Source: Roseiarcus sp963748545
GTDB lineage: Bacteria > Pseudomonadota > Alphaproteobacteria > Rhizobiales > Beijerinckiaceae
DNA: 64,000 nt
Assembly (NCBI GenBank): GCA_963748545.1
Contig: CAVVJO010000036.1
Location: 248,001 to 312,000 of the forward strand
Direction of reading: 5' to 3'
The position numbers were made by a program, and so were the translations under genes. Numbering within the stretch: position 1 is the first letter of the stretch; the number at the start of each line of letters is the position of its first letter. The notes under the pieces were generated by a model. That model did not search any database. It was not told where the DNA came from and saw only the letters and a program-made list of their open reading frames with translations. Below, piece after piece: positions 43,178-53,260 of this stretch.

Positions 43178-46100
43178 GTGCTCCAGGCTCTACGCGCCAT
43201 CCTGATCGCGCTTTTTTCCGCGATCGCGCCTTTTCTATTCGCAGGTGCAGTCTTTCTGATCGTCGGCGCAGCCTTGGCCGCCGACATCAAGCCCTACGTG
43301 AACGATGACCTGGCGAGCGACGCGGTGCGGCTCGCCGAGACGCTGAAGGCCGAGGCGGCCAAGAGCGGCGCCGACACCGCGGGCAAGTCGCCGGAAGACC
43401 TCCGCAAAGCGGCCCTTGCGTCGATCGCCGCCGGCAAGTTCGACGTGGCCGCGAGGCTCGCCGCCGCGGCGGTGACCGCCGCCCCGAAGGAGGCCTCGAA
43501 CTGGGGGACCTACGCCTGGGTCGCCGTCAAGGCGGACGACGCCAAGGCCGACAATCGTTGGGACCTCGTCACGCAGGGGGCGGCCGCCGCCTACGCGGCC
43601 TACGAGCGCGCGAACGATCCCGTCGCGCAGGCCCAGGCCCTCGAGCTGCTCGGCTCCCTGCTCGCGCGCCACAGCGCGTGGCGCGGCGCGCTCGACGCCT
43701 ACAAAGCCTCGCTCGACCGGCGCGATAATCTCGACGTCCGCAAGACGTATGAGGCCTTACGGGAGCAGTACGGTTTCCGCATCCTCGACTACAAGGTCGA
43801 CAACAAATCCGCCAATCCGCGCGTCTGCTTCACCTTCTCCGAGCAGCTCGCGCGCAAGACCGATTTTGCGCCCTATGTGGCGGTGTCCGGCGCTTCGAAC
43901 ACGGCGATCTCGAACGAGGACCAGCAGATTTGCGTCGAGGGCCTGAAGCACGGCGAGCGCTATGCGATCGTGCTGCGCGAGGGCCTCCCCTCGGCGGTCG
44001 GCGAGAATCTGCTCAAGGCCGCCGACTACGAGATCTATGTGCGCGACCGCTCGCCGCAAGCCCATTTCGCCGGTCGCGCCTATGTCCTGCCGCGCGAGGG
44101 TCAGGAGGGCGCGCCGCTCGTCACCGTCAATACCGCCAAGGTCGCCATCGACGTCTATCGTATCGGCGACCGCAATCTCCTCCCGACCGTCAACCGTGAC
44201 GACTTCCTCAAACCGATCGACACGTCCCGCGCTCAGGAGATTGAGACCCAGGACGGCCAGAAGGTGTGGAGCGGCTCGATGGACGTGGCCAGCGAGCTCA
44301 ACCAAGACATCACCACCGAGTTCCCGATCCTGAAGGCGGTCGGCAAGCTCGATCCGGGCGTCTATCTCGTGACCGCGAGGCCGTGGAAGGAGAAGACTTC
44401 GGAATCCGGCGAGCCGGAAGATATGCAGCTCGCGACTCAGTGGATGGTGGTGTCCGACCTTGGCCTCACCGCGATTTCCGGCGAAGACGGCGTCCATGCG
44501 CTCGTGCAGTCGCTCGGTTCGGCGGGGGCCGCCGCGGGGGTTGAGCTGAAACTCGTCGCGCGCAACAATGAGGTGCTGGCGGTCAAGACGACCGGCCCCG
44601 ACGGGCGGGTGGACTTTGACCCCGGGTTTGCCCGGGGCAAGGGCGGCTCCGCGCCGGGTCTCCTGGTCGCAACGCTTGGCGGCGACTACAATTTCCTCAA
44701 TCTGACGCAGAACGCCTTCGATCTCACCGACCGTGGCGTCGCCGGCCGGGACGCCCCCGCCGGCCTCGACGCGTTTCTCTATACCGAGCGCGGCGTCTAT
44801 CGCTCGGGCGAGACGGTGTTCGCCACCGCGCTCTTGCGCGACGCCAAGGGGGTCGCCCGGACCGGTCTGCCGCTGACCCTGGTTGTCAAGCGGCCCGACG
44901 GCGTCGAGTACAGGCGGGCGACGCTTCCCGACGAGGGGCTCGGGGGGCGCGCCTTCGCCATCCCGCTGCTGCCGGGCTCCGCGCCTGGCAAATGGAGCGT
45001 TCAGGCTTACGCCGACCCGAAGGGCGACCCGATCGGGGCGGTCGAATTCCTCCTCGAGGACTATATTCCCGAGCGTCTGGACTTCACCCTGACGCCCGCC
45101 AAGGCCTTCATCGCGCCCGGAGAACCGATCGCGCTGACCCTCGATGCGCGTTTTCTCTATGGCGCGCCGGCCAGCGGCCTCGACGTCACCGGCGCGATCC
45201 GCCTTCAGGCGGTCGCGGACAGCGCGCTCTCGGGTTTCCCCGGCTATGTCGCGGGCCTTGCCGACGACGACTTCACCACCGTCGAGACGCAGTTCACCGA
45301 CAAGGTCACGACCGACGCCAAAGGGCATGCGGAGCTCTCGATCGACCTCCCCGACGCCGCCTCGACCCGACCGCTGGAGGCGAAACTGATCGTCGATGTG
45401 GGCGAACCCGGCGGCCGCACGGTCGAACGCACGGTCACGCTGCCGGTGCGGGCGAAGGGCGTCTCGGTTGGCGTCAAGAAGGACTTCAATTCTTCCCTCA
45501 GCGCCGGCGACGCCGCGACCTTCGAAGCCATCGCCGTCGCGCCCGATGGGACGCGCGTGGCGCGCAAGGGCGCGGAATGGTCGCTTTACCAGATCTCCAA
45601 CGACTACCAATGGTTCAACAGCGACGGGCGCTGGAACTACGAGCCGGTCAAGTCGTCGAAACGGATCGCAAGCGGCGTGGCCGACATCGGCGCCGACGCG
45701 CCCGCTAAAATCTCGGCGCCGGTCCAGTGGGGCGCGCATCGCCTCGACATCAAGACGCTCGACGGCGAAGAGACGAGCGTTCTGTTCGACGTCGGCTGGT
45801 CGGGGACGGCGGGCGCCGACACGCCGGACAACGCCGTCGTCACGCTCGACAAGACCGCTTACGCCCCAGGCGACGAGGCGAAGCTGCGCATCGCCTCCGC
45901 CTACGCCGGCAAGGCGACAGTGGCGCTCGTCGGCGACACGGTCGAGCGCTTCGTCGACGTCGACCTCGTGGCCGGCGACAACGTCGTGCCGTTCACGGTC
46001 GGCGCCGACTGGGGGCCCGGCGCCTATGCGGTCGCGCTGACCCATCGGCCCCTCGACGTTCAGGCGCGGCGTATGCCCGGTCGGGCGATCGGGCTTGCGT

Positions 46101-48458
46101 GGTTCGCGATCGCCCGCGACGCGCATAGGCTCGACGTCGGGTTTGGCGCGCCTGCACAGACGAAGCCGCGCAAGCCGCTGCAGATCCCGATCACGGTCGC
46201 GGGCCTCGCGCCCGGCGAAGAGGCGCATGTCACGGTCTCGGCGGTCGATCTCGGCATCCTCAATCTCACCGGCTACAAGACGCCGGATCCGGGCTCGTAC
46301 TTCTTCGGCCAGCGCAAGCTGCCGGTCGAGATCCGCGATCTCTGGGGCATGCTGATCGACGGCATGCAGGGCGAAGCCGGCGCCATCCAGACCGGCGGCG
46401 ACGGCGGCGGCAATCTCGAAGGCAATCTGCCGACGCAGCCGCCGCTCGCCCTGTTCTCCGGCGTCGTGAAGCTCGACGATCAAGGCAAGGCGATGGTGAC
46501 GTTCGACCTTCCGTCGTTCAACGGAACGGTGCGGCTCGCGGCCGTCGCATGGAGCAAAGACAAGGTCGGCTCGGCTCAGGCTGACGTGATCGTGCGCGAC
46601 GCGGTCGTCGTCTCTGCCACCTTGCCGCGCTTCCTCGACGTCGGCGACCGGTCGCAGATGTCGGTCGATATCGACAACGTCGACGGCGCCGCCGGAGACT
46701 ATACGCTCGACCTCGACCTCCATGGGGCCTTGACTGCGGACGCCGAAGCTTTGCGGCGCACCCTCCATCTCGAGGCGCATCAGCGCCGCCAGGCCGCCAT
46801 TCCGATCGCGGCGGCCGGCGTCGGCGTCGCCGATTTCGACCTTCGCCTCACCGGGCCGGCCACCGATCAGACGCAGCGCTTCAAGCTTGGCGTCTTGTCG
46901 GGCGCGCCGGACGTCTACCGCCGCACGGTGACGCCGCTGCCGGGCGGCGGAAACGCGACCGTGTCCGGCGATCTTCTCGCCGACTTTATTCCCGGGACCG
47001 GCTCGATCGCGGTTTCGGCCTCGCCGTTCGGGGCGCTCGACGCGCCGGCGTTGCTGCAGGAACTCGACCGCTACCCCTATGGCTGCTCCGAGCAGACCGT
47101 CAGCCGGGCGATGCCGCTCCTCTACGCCAACCGGCTGGCTTCGCTCGAAAATCTCGGGGTCGATCCAGACCTTGGGGGCCGGGTGAGCCAGGCGATCGAA
47201 CGCGAGATGAGCCGGCAAAGCGCCAATGGCGCCTTTGGCATGTGGGCGGCCGACGGCGGCGACGACGACGCGTGGCTCGACGCGTTCGTCACCGACTTTC
47301 TCACCCGCGCCCGCGAGCAGAAGTTCGTGGTCCCGGAGGGCGCCTTCGGCCAGGCGCTGGACCGGTTGCGTAATACGGTGGTCAATGCGCCCGAGCCGAA
47401 CAAGGACAACGCCGCAGCGCTCGCCTATGCGCTCTATGTGCTGGCGCGCAACGGCCGACCGGTGATCGGCGATCTCCGCTATCTCGCCGACGCCAAGCTC
47501 GACGCCTTCGCGACCCCGCTCGCCAAGGCGCAGCTCGGCGCCGCCCTGGCGATGCTCGGCGACCGCGCTCGCGCCGGCAAGGTGTTCTCCGCGGCGCTGG
47601 CTGCGCTCGCCGCCGAGAAGGACGAGGGGATTTCGCGGCCCGATTACGGCTCGAAGCTGCGCGACGCCGCCGCGGTGCTGGCGCTCGTCGCCGAGGCCAA
47701 CCCCGCCGCTGGCGACATGCCCGCCGATGCGATTCCGCGCGCCGGCGCCATGCTCGACTCGGCGCGCGCCGAGCGTTCCTATACCAGCACGCAGGAAAAC
47801 GGCTGGATGGTTCTTGCCGCCGAAGCGCTCGCCGAGCACGGGAGCCTCGGGTCGTTCACCGTCGACGGAGCGCCGGTCAAGGGCGCGCTGAACCGACGCT
47901 TCGGTCCGGAAGCGCTCGCGGGAAAGAGCGCGATCATCGCCAACACCGGCCAGGCGACGGCGAAACTCGTGACCACCGTCTCGGGCTCGCCGATCGCCCC
48001 GGAGCCCGCGGCGTCGAAACGGCTACGCGGTCGAGCGGACGTTCTACACGCTCGACGGCAAGAAGGTCGAACCGAAGAGTTTGGCGCAGAACCAGAGGGT
48101 CGTCGTGGCGCTCAAGGTGACCGAATTGCAGGCGCGGTACGCGCGCCTGCTGATCGTCGATCGGCTGCCGGCCGGGCTCGAGATCGACAATCCGGCGCTG
48201 GTCGACGGCGGCTCGATCGACGGCTTCAACTGGCTCACGACCGATGAGACGCCTGCGCATACCGAATATCGCGACGACCGGTTCGTCGCCGTGTTCGACC
48301 GCACGCCGGGCCAGTCGGCCTTCATCACCCTGGCCTATGTCGTCCGCGCCGTCGCGCCCGGACGCTACGTCTATCCACCCGCAACGGCCGAGGACATGTA
48401 CGCTCCCGAACGATACGGCCGCACCGGCTTTGGCGAATTCGAGGTGACCGGCAAGTGA
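43178..48458 (+). CDS. Bacterial alpha-2-macroglobulin (YfhM-type; frameshifted near end)
   Basis: Large periplasmic protease trap of about 1760 aa. An N-terminal membrane segment (AILIALFSAIAPFLFAGAVF), a TPR-like helical region, repeated MG beta-sandwich domains (FLYTERGVYRSGETVFATAL is the MG3-type signature), a bait region around 46370-46440, and the thioester site YPYGCSEQTVSRAMPLLYAN with Cys1303 and Gln1306. GTG 43178 follows a G-rich ribosome site. One extra A in the AAA at 48018-48020 shifts frame; homology continues (GYAVERTFYTLDGKKVEP) to 48458. The PBP1C gene follows directly, as in many proteobacteria, where the pair is thought to guard and repair the wall after protease attack. 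Confidence 0.92.
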
Positions 48459-48504
48459 GACGGCTTCAGGAGCGAATCCCGCGCATTCTGAGACGCTGAG
48501 AGTG

Positions 48505-48528
48505 CCCTTCTCCCGCTCGGGGAGAGGG
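48505..48528. repeat. REP-like palindrome
   Basis: CCCTTCTCCC (48505-48514) pairs with GGGGAGAGGG (48519-48528) with one offset, around a four-base loop, in the spacer between the macroglobulin and pbpC genes. The same CCTCTCCC/GGGAGAGG core recurs at 50636, 50958 and 53230. Confidence 0.55.
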
Positions 48529-48543
48529 GCGGCGCGCGCATAA

Positions 48544-50631
48544 GTGCCGATCCGCCGCGCGCCGCTCTTGCGCTTTCGCCATCGTCGCGGGGCTCGCCCG
48601 CGCCGCCAACCTCGCCTGGACCCGCTACGCCGCCTCCCTCGGCCCGCTCGATCTCGCGGCCTCGCGCGAGGGTTCGACGCTGGTGGTCGATCGAGACGGG
48701 CGGCTCCTGCGCGCGTTCACTTTGCCGGACGGCCGATGGCGGCTGCCGGCGACGACCCACGACGTCGATCCGCGCTACCTCGCCATGCTGATCGCCTACG
48801 AGGACGGCCGGTTCTATCAGCACCACGGCGTCGACCCGCGCGCGCTTCTTCGCGCGGCGGGGCAGTGGCTGATGCGCGGCCATATCGTTTCCGGGGGCTC
48901 GACGCTCACGATGCAGGTCGCGCGCCTGATCGAGCCGCGCCAGGAGCGGACGCTCGACGCAAAGCTGCGCCAGATCGCGCGCGCCGAAGAGATCGAGCGT
49001 GCGGTCGGCAAGGCTGGCGTGCTCGACCGCTATGTGACGCTGGCGCCGTTCGGCGGCAATCTGGAGGGCGTGCGCGCCGCCTCCCTCGCCTACTTCGGCA
49101 AGGCGCCGCTCAAGCTCACCATAGCCGAGGCCGCGCTCATGGTCGCGCTGCCGCAGTCGCCTGAGGCGCGCCGGCCGGACCGCGCGCCTGCCGCCGCGCG
49201 CGCCGCGCGCGATCGCGTGCTAGACCGCGTTTGCGCGCGCGGCGTCATCACCGCCGACGAGGCCGCGCGGGCGAAAGCGGAGCCTGTCCCCGAGGTCGCG
49301 CAGAGCGTTCCCTGAGCTTGCCGCGCACGCGACGCAAGAGGCTGTCGCCGCCGATCCGAAAGCGAAGGTCATTCGCCTGGCGATTGACGCGCGGCTGCAG
49401 GCGAAGCTCGAGACGCTCGCCAGGGAGAGCGTCGCGAAACTCGGTCCAAAACTCTCGGCCGCGATCGTCGGCGATCGACAATGCGAGCGGCGAGGTTCGC
49501 GCCCGCGTCGGGGCGGCCGATCCGGACGACGCCTCGCGCGACGGCGCGATCGACATGTCGCGCGCGCCCCGCTCGCCGGGCTCGGCGCTGAAACCCTTCA
49601 TCTACGCGCTCGCCTTCGAGGAGGGCCTGGCCCACCCGGAGACGGTGCTGTTCGACCGGCCGATGCGCTACGGCGCCTATGCGCCGCAGAATTTCGACCT
49701 CGGCTATCAGGGCACGGTGACGGCGCGCAGGGCGCTGCAACAGTCGCTGAACCTGCCGGCGATCGAGCTTCTGGCCGACGTCGGGCCGGCGACCTTTCTC
49801 GCCCGGCTGCACGGCGCGGGCGCCGAAGTGTCGCTGCCGAAGGAGACGCCGATCGGGCTCGCAATCGGCCTTGGCGGGTTAGGCGTGTCGCTGACCGACA
49901 TCGCCCGCCTCTATGCGGGCTTTGCGCGCGGCGGCGAAGCGCCGGCCTTGGTCGAGAGGCTTGACGGGGCTGCGCCGGTCATCGGGCCGCGTCGGGTCAC
50001 CGATCCGGTCGCGGCCTGGTACGTCGCCGATATCTTGCGCGGCGCGCCGCCGCCGGCGAATTCGCTGTCTGGCCGGATCGCCTTCAAGACCGGCACGTCC
50101 TACGGGTTTCGCGATGCGCTGGCGGTTGGCTTCGACCGCGGGACGACGATCGCGGTCTGGGTCGGTCGTCCCGACAACGGTCCGACGCCCGGCCTGATCG
50201 GCCGTCAGGCCGCGGCGCCGATCCTGTTCGACGCCTTCGAACGGCTCGGGCGCGACATCGAGATCGTCAAGCCGCCGAAGGGCGTGCTCACCGCCTCGAT
50301 CACCGCCGACCTGCCGCCGCCGTTGCGCCACCTGCGCAAGGACGCGCCGAAGACGATGGCCGCGACCGAGACGGCGGGCTTGAAGATCGCCTATCCGCCC
50401 GACGGCGCGCGGATCGACCTCGGCATAAGCGATGGCGCGCGCGGCGCGCGGCTCGCGCTGAAGGCGCTCGGCGGCGCCGCGCCGTTCGCCTGGTTCGTCA
50501 ACGGCGCGCCGGTCGGCGAAGCGGAGCTCCGCCGCAACGCCGCCTGGACCCCCGACGGCGCCGGCTTTGCCCGCGTGACGGTGGTCGACAGCAAGGGCGC
50601 GTCGGATGCGGTGACGGTGAGGCTGGAGTGA
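48544..50631 (+). CDS. pbpC: Penicillin-binding protein 1C (multiple frameshifts)
   Basis: Bifunctional class A penicillin-binding protein. The GTG start at 48544 gives a short basic start, then the anchor (AIVAGLARAANLAWTRYAAS) in the next frame; frame changes at about 48575, 49300 and 49480 break it into four pieces. Glycosyltransferase motifs: LIAYEDGRFYQHHGVDPRAL and GHIVSGGSTLTMQVARLIEP. Transpeptidase: SPGSALKPFIYALAFEEG (SxxK), QQSLNLPAIE (SxN) and FKTGTSYGFRD (KTG). A C-terminal BiPBP_C domain (AFAWFVNGAP-like, WTPDGAGFARVTVVDSKG) closes it. Corrected size is about 700 aa. All catalytic motifs survive, so sequence error is likelier than decay, though true inactivation cannot be excluded. 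Confidence 0.85.
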
Positions 50632-50635
50632 GCGA

Positions 50636-50977
50636 AACCCCTCTCCCCAAGAGAGCGTGAAGTTTCGTCGGCAGGTCCCTTTCGATCGCTACACCGTCGA
50701 CTTTTACTGTCATGCGGCGAAGCTCGTCGTTGAACTCGACGGACGGCAGCACGAGTGGTTCGCGGGCTATGGCGCCGGTCGCACCGTGTTTATCGAGCGC
50801 ATGGGCGTTCGCGTGATCCGCCGTTTCGCTCTGCCCCGCACCGGGCTCCGCTCCACGGCGGAACACGCCGAAACCCAAAATCTGTCGGCCATAAGCCCAG
50901 GCCAAAATGTCGACGATCAATCCGGTTGAACACGTGGGTCCGCTCACCCCTACCCCTCTCTCTTTGGGAGAGAGGTT
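50636..50977. repeat. Small element bounded by near-identical inverted repeats, carrying a DUF559 relic
   Basis: The 20-base ends AACCCCTCTCCCCAAGAGAG (50636-50655) and the reverse complement of 50958-50977 match at 18 positions. They enclose a truncated DUF559 frame. The left end lies five bases after the pbpC stop and the right end overlaps the last codons of the convergent hydrolase gene. The right copy is itself a palindrome (CCTCTCTC/GAGAGAGG). No target-site duplication is evident. Confidence 0.5.
50657..50929 (+). pseudogene. DUF559 (Vsr-like endonuclease fold) fragment
   Basis: About 90 residues with the central DUF559 core: KFRRQVPFDRYTVDFYCHAA, KLVVELDGRQHEWFAGYGAG and RMGVRVIRRFALPRTG. 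The normal N-terminal helices before KFRRQ are missing because the frame begins at the inverted repeat, and the C-terminal NxEV region is replaced by unrelated sequence. It is therefore a 5'- and 3'-truncated relic rather than a working nuclease, although the core Glu-Asp of VELDG remains. Confidence 0.6.
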
Positions 50978-51906
50978 GGCGGCCACACCGCCAGCAGCGC
51001 CCGCAGCGCCGAGACGAAGGCCAGCGGCTGGTCGATCATCACGTGGTGTTCGGCCTCGGGGATCGCGACCTGGGGAGCGCCGGGCGGCAGGAAGCTCATC
51101 AGATAATCGGCGTCGTCGGCCTTGAACAGTTTGGAATTCGCCCCGCGGATCAGAGCCAGCGGGCAGCGCGCGGCGGCGACGATCGGAGTCGGGTCGATTC
51201 GGCCGAATTTTTCCCAGAAATGGGGGTCGAAGCAGAGCGACCAGCCGGGCCGCCCATGCTCGTCGACCGCCTCGCGGACCGAGCGGCGGGCGATGGCGTC
51301 GAGGATGTAAAGATGCTCGACCGGCTGCGGCGGCATCAGGCGGAAGCGCGCGATGACGCCGGCGAGCGACGGCTTCACCCTGGCCATGCGCGACGGCTGA
51401 GGCGGGGAGGGCGGGCGAAAATTCTGCGGGGCGAAAAAGGGCGGATCGACCATGACGCCGCCGGCGATGTCGCCGCCGAAGTCGCGCGCGAGGCCCATCG
51501 TCACCCGCCCGCCGAACGAATGACCGACGACCACGGGCTTGCCAGCGTCGAACGCGCCGGCGGCCTCGCCCGCTGCGCGCGCCTCGCGCACGAATTGCTC
51601 GAAATTGTAGGTCTCGCGCCAATCCGAGCGCCCCATGCCGGTGAAAGTCGAGGCGACCACGCGCCGCTCCTCGGCGAAGAACGGCGCGATAAAGCTCCAC
51701 CAGTCGGCGTGGGCCGCGCCGCCGTGCAGGAACATGAGCCCCGGCTTTCCGCGCTGCCCCCAGGCGAGGACTTCGACCTTCGCCCCCTCGACCTCGAGGA
51801 ACGTCCGCTCGGGCTCCCGCGCCATGACGGCGTCGAACCACGGCGGCGCCGGCGGCTTATGGCCGTGAAAGGCCGCAAGCGGCGCCATGTGCTGAGGATC
51901 GGTCAC
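50950..51906 (-). CDS. Alpha/beta hydrolase
   Basis: Serine hydrolase of 318 aa with PGLMFLHGGAAHADWWSFIA, STFTGMGRSDWRETYNFEQF, nucleophile elbow VVVGHSFGGRVTMGLARDFG, CPLALIRGANSKLFKADDAD and the catalytic His in AIPEAEHHVMIDQPLAFVSA. The last residues (SLPKREG) are encoded inside a REP-like palindrome, so the original C-terminus may have been altered. Separated by 67 bases from the thiolase gene downstream of whose stop it begins; probably co-transcribed. Substrate unknown. Confidence 0.82.
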   Translation of the reverse strand: MTDPQHMAPLAAFHGHKPPAPPWFDAVMAREPERTFLEVEGAKVEVLAWGQRGKPGLMFLHGGAAHADWWSFIAPFFAEERRVVASTFTGMGRSDWRETYNFEQFVREARAAGEAAGAFDAGKPVVVGHSFGGRVTMGLARDFGGDIAGGVMVDPPFFAPQNFRPPSPPQPSRMARVKPSLAGVIARFRLMPPQPVEHLYILDAIARRSVREAVDEHGRPGWSLCFDPHFWEKFGRIDPTPIVAAARCPLALIRGANSKLFKADDADYLMSFLPPGAPQVAIPEAEHHVMIDQPLAFVSALRALLAVWPPTSLPKREG

Positions 51907-51973
51907 GACGGGTTCCCCTACGGAGGGCGCGCGTCCCGCGCGCCACGGCGGCGAGTTGCGGACGCTCGATGTT

Positions 51974-53176
51974 TTACGCCACCTCGAACAGGCCCGCCGC
52001 GCCCTGACCGCCGCCGATGCACATCGTGACCACCACGTACTTGACGCCGCGTCGCTTGCCTTCGATCAGCGCATGGCCGGTAAGGCGCGCGCCGCTCATG
52101 CCGTAGGGGTGGCCGACCGCGATCGCGCCGCCGTCGACGTTGAGCCTGTCGTTGTCGATGCCGAGCTTGTCGCGACAGTAGATCACCTGCACCGCGAAGG
52201 CCTCGTTGAGCTCCCACAGCCCGATGTCGTCGATCTTGAGGCCATGGGCCTTGAGAAGCTTGGGTATGGCGAACACCGGCCCGATGCCCATCTCGTCCGG
52301 GTCGCAGCCGGCGACCGCGATCCCGCGATAGATCCCGAGCGGCGCGAGGTTGCGCTGGCTCGCGAGCTTCGCCTCCATCAAGACGCAGGCGCTGGCGCCG
52401 TCGGAAAGTTGCGAGGCGTTGCCGGCGGTGATGCAGGCGCCGACTTTCAGCTTCTGGCCGTTTGCGAACACCGGCTTCAGCGCCGCGAGGCCCGCGGCCG
52501 TCGTGTCGACGCGCGGACCCTCGTCCTGCTTGAGCGTCACTTCCTTATCGGAGACGGCGCCGGTCGCCTTGTCGGCGACCTTCATCACGGTCGCGAGCGG
52601 CGCGATCTCCGCGTCGAACCGGCCGGCGGCCTGAGCGGCGGCGGTGCGCTGCTGAGACTGGAGCGCATAGGCGTCCTGCGCTTCGCGCGAGACGCTATAG
52701 CGTTCCGCGACGATCTCGGCCGTCTCGAGCATCGACATGTAGACGTCGTTGCGATGGGCGACGAGCCACGGGTCGTGATTGCGGAAGGTGTTAGCCTTGT
52801 CGTTCTGGACCAGCGAGATCGACTCGAGGCCGCCGCCGACGGTGACGCTCATGCCGTCCTGGATGATCTCCTTGGCGGCGATCGAAATCGCCATCAGGCC
52901 CGAGGCGCATTGCCGGTCGACCGACATGCCGGCGACGCTGGTCGGCAGACCCGCGCGCAAGGCCGCCTGCCGGCCGATGTTGTAGCCGGTCGAGCCCTGC
53001 TGCATCGCCGCGCCGATCACGACGTCGTCGACTTCGGCGCCCTCGACGCGCGCGCGTTTCAGCGCCTCGGCGATGGCGTGGCCGCCGAGCGTCTGCGCCT
53101 GGGTGTCGTTGAACGCGCCGCGATAGGCCTTGCCGATCGGGGTGCGCGCGGTGGAGACGATGACGGCTTCACGCAT
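51974..53176 (-). CDS. Acetyl-CoA acyltransferase (thiolase)
   Basis: Degradative-type thiolase of 400 aa: MREAVIVSTARTPIGKAYRG at the N-terminus, catalytic Cys in SVDRQCASGLMAISIAAKEI, His in GAIAVGHPYGMSGARLTGHA and second Cys in VTMCIGGGQGAAGLFEVA. It cleaves 3-ketoacyl-CoA in beta-oxidation or condenses acetyl-CoA. The FadJ-type gene lies directly upstream on the same strand, forming a fatty acid oxidation pair. ATG 53176 is chosen over an upstream in-frame start that adds 13 unrelated residues. Confidence 0.92.
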   Translation of the reverse strand: MREAVIVSTARTPIGKAYRGAFNDTQAQTLGGHAIAEALKRARVEGAEVDDVVIGAAMQQGSTGYNIGRQAALRAGLPTSVAGMSVDRQCASGLMAISIAAKEIIQDGMSVTVGGGLESISLVQNDKANTFRNHDPWLVAHRNDVYMSMLETAEIVAERYSVSREAQDAYALQSQQRTAAAQAAGRFDAEIAPLATVMKVADKATGAVSDKEVTLKQDEGPRVDTTAAGLAALKPVFANGQKLKVGACITAGNASQLSDGASACVLMEAKLASQRNLAPLGIYRGIAVAGCDPDEMGIGPVFAIPKLLKAHGLKIDDIGLWELNEAFAVQVIYCRDKLGIDNDRLNVDGGAIAVGHPYGMSGARLTGHALIEGKRRGVKYVVVTMCIGGGQGAAGLFEVA

Positions 53177-53229
53177 GGGGAGGCTCCGGTTCTCTCGCGC
53201 TTGGTTGATGTTCAAAAGGTGGTTTCTTC

Positions 53230-53252
53230 CCTTCTCCCCTTGCGGGAGAAGG
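53230..53252. repeat. REP-like palindrome between fadJ-type and thiolase genes
   Basis: A perfect 9-bp stem, CCTTCTCCC (53230-53238) and GGGAGAAGG (53244-53252), with a five-base loop. It sits in the 84-base spacer of a two-gene operon, so it could stabilise or attenuate the transcript rather than terminate it. Confidence 0.6.
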
Positions 53253-53260
53253 CGGGGGGT

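Noticed and set aside
43757..47839. Very long minus-strand open frame (1360 codons) opposite the macroglobulin gene
   Set aside because: It mirrors the codon pattern of the plus-strand gene, is Arg/Asp/Gly-rich without any domain, and the plus strand has clear macroglobulin motifs. High GC produces such antisense frames.
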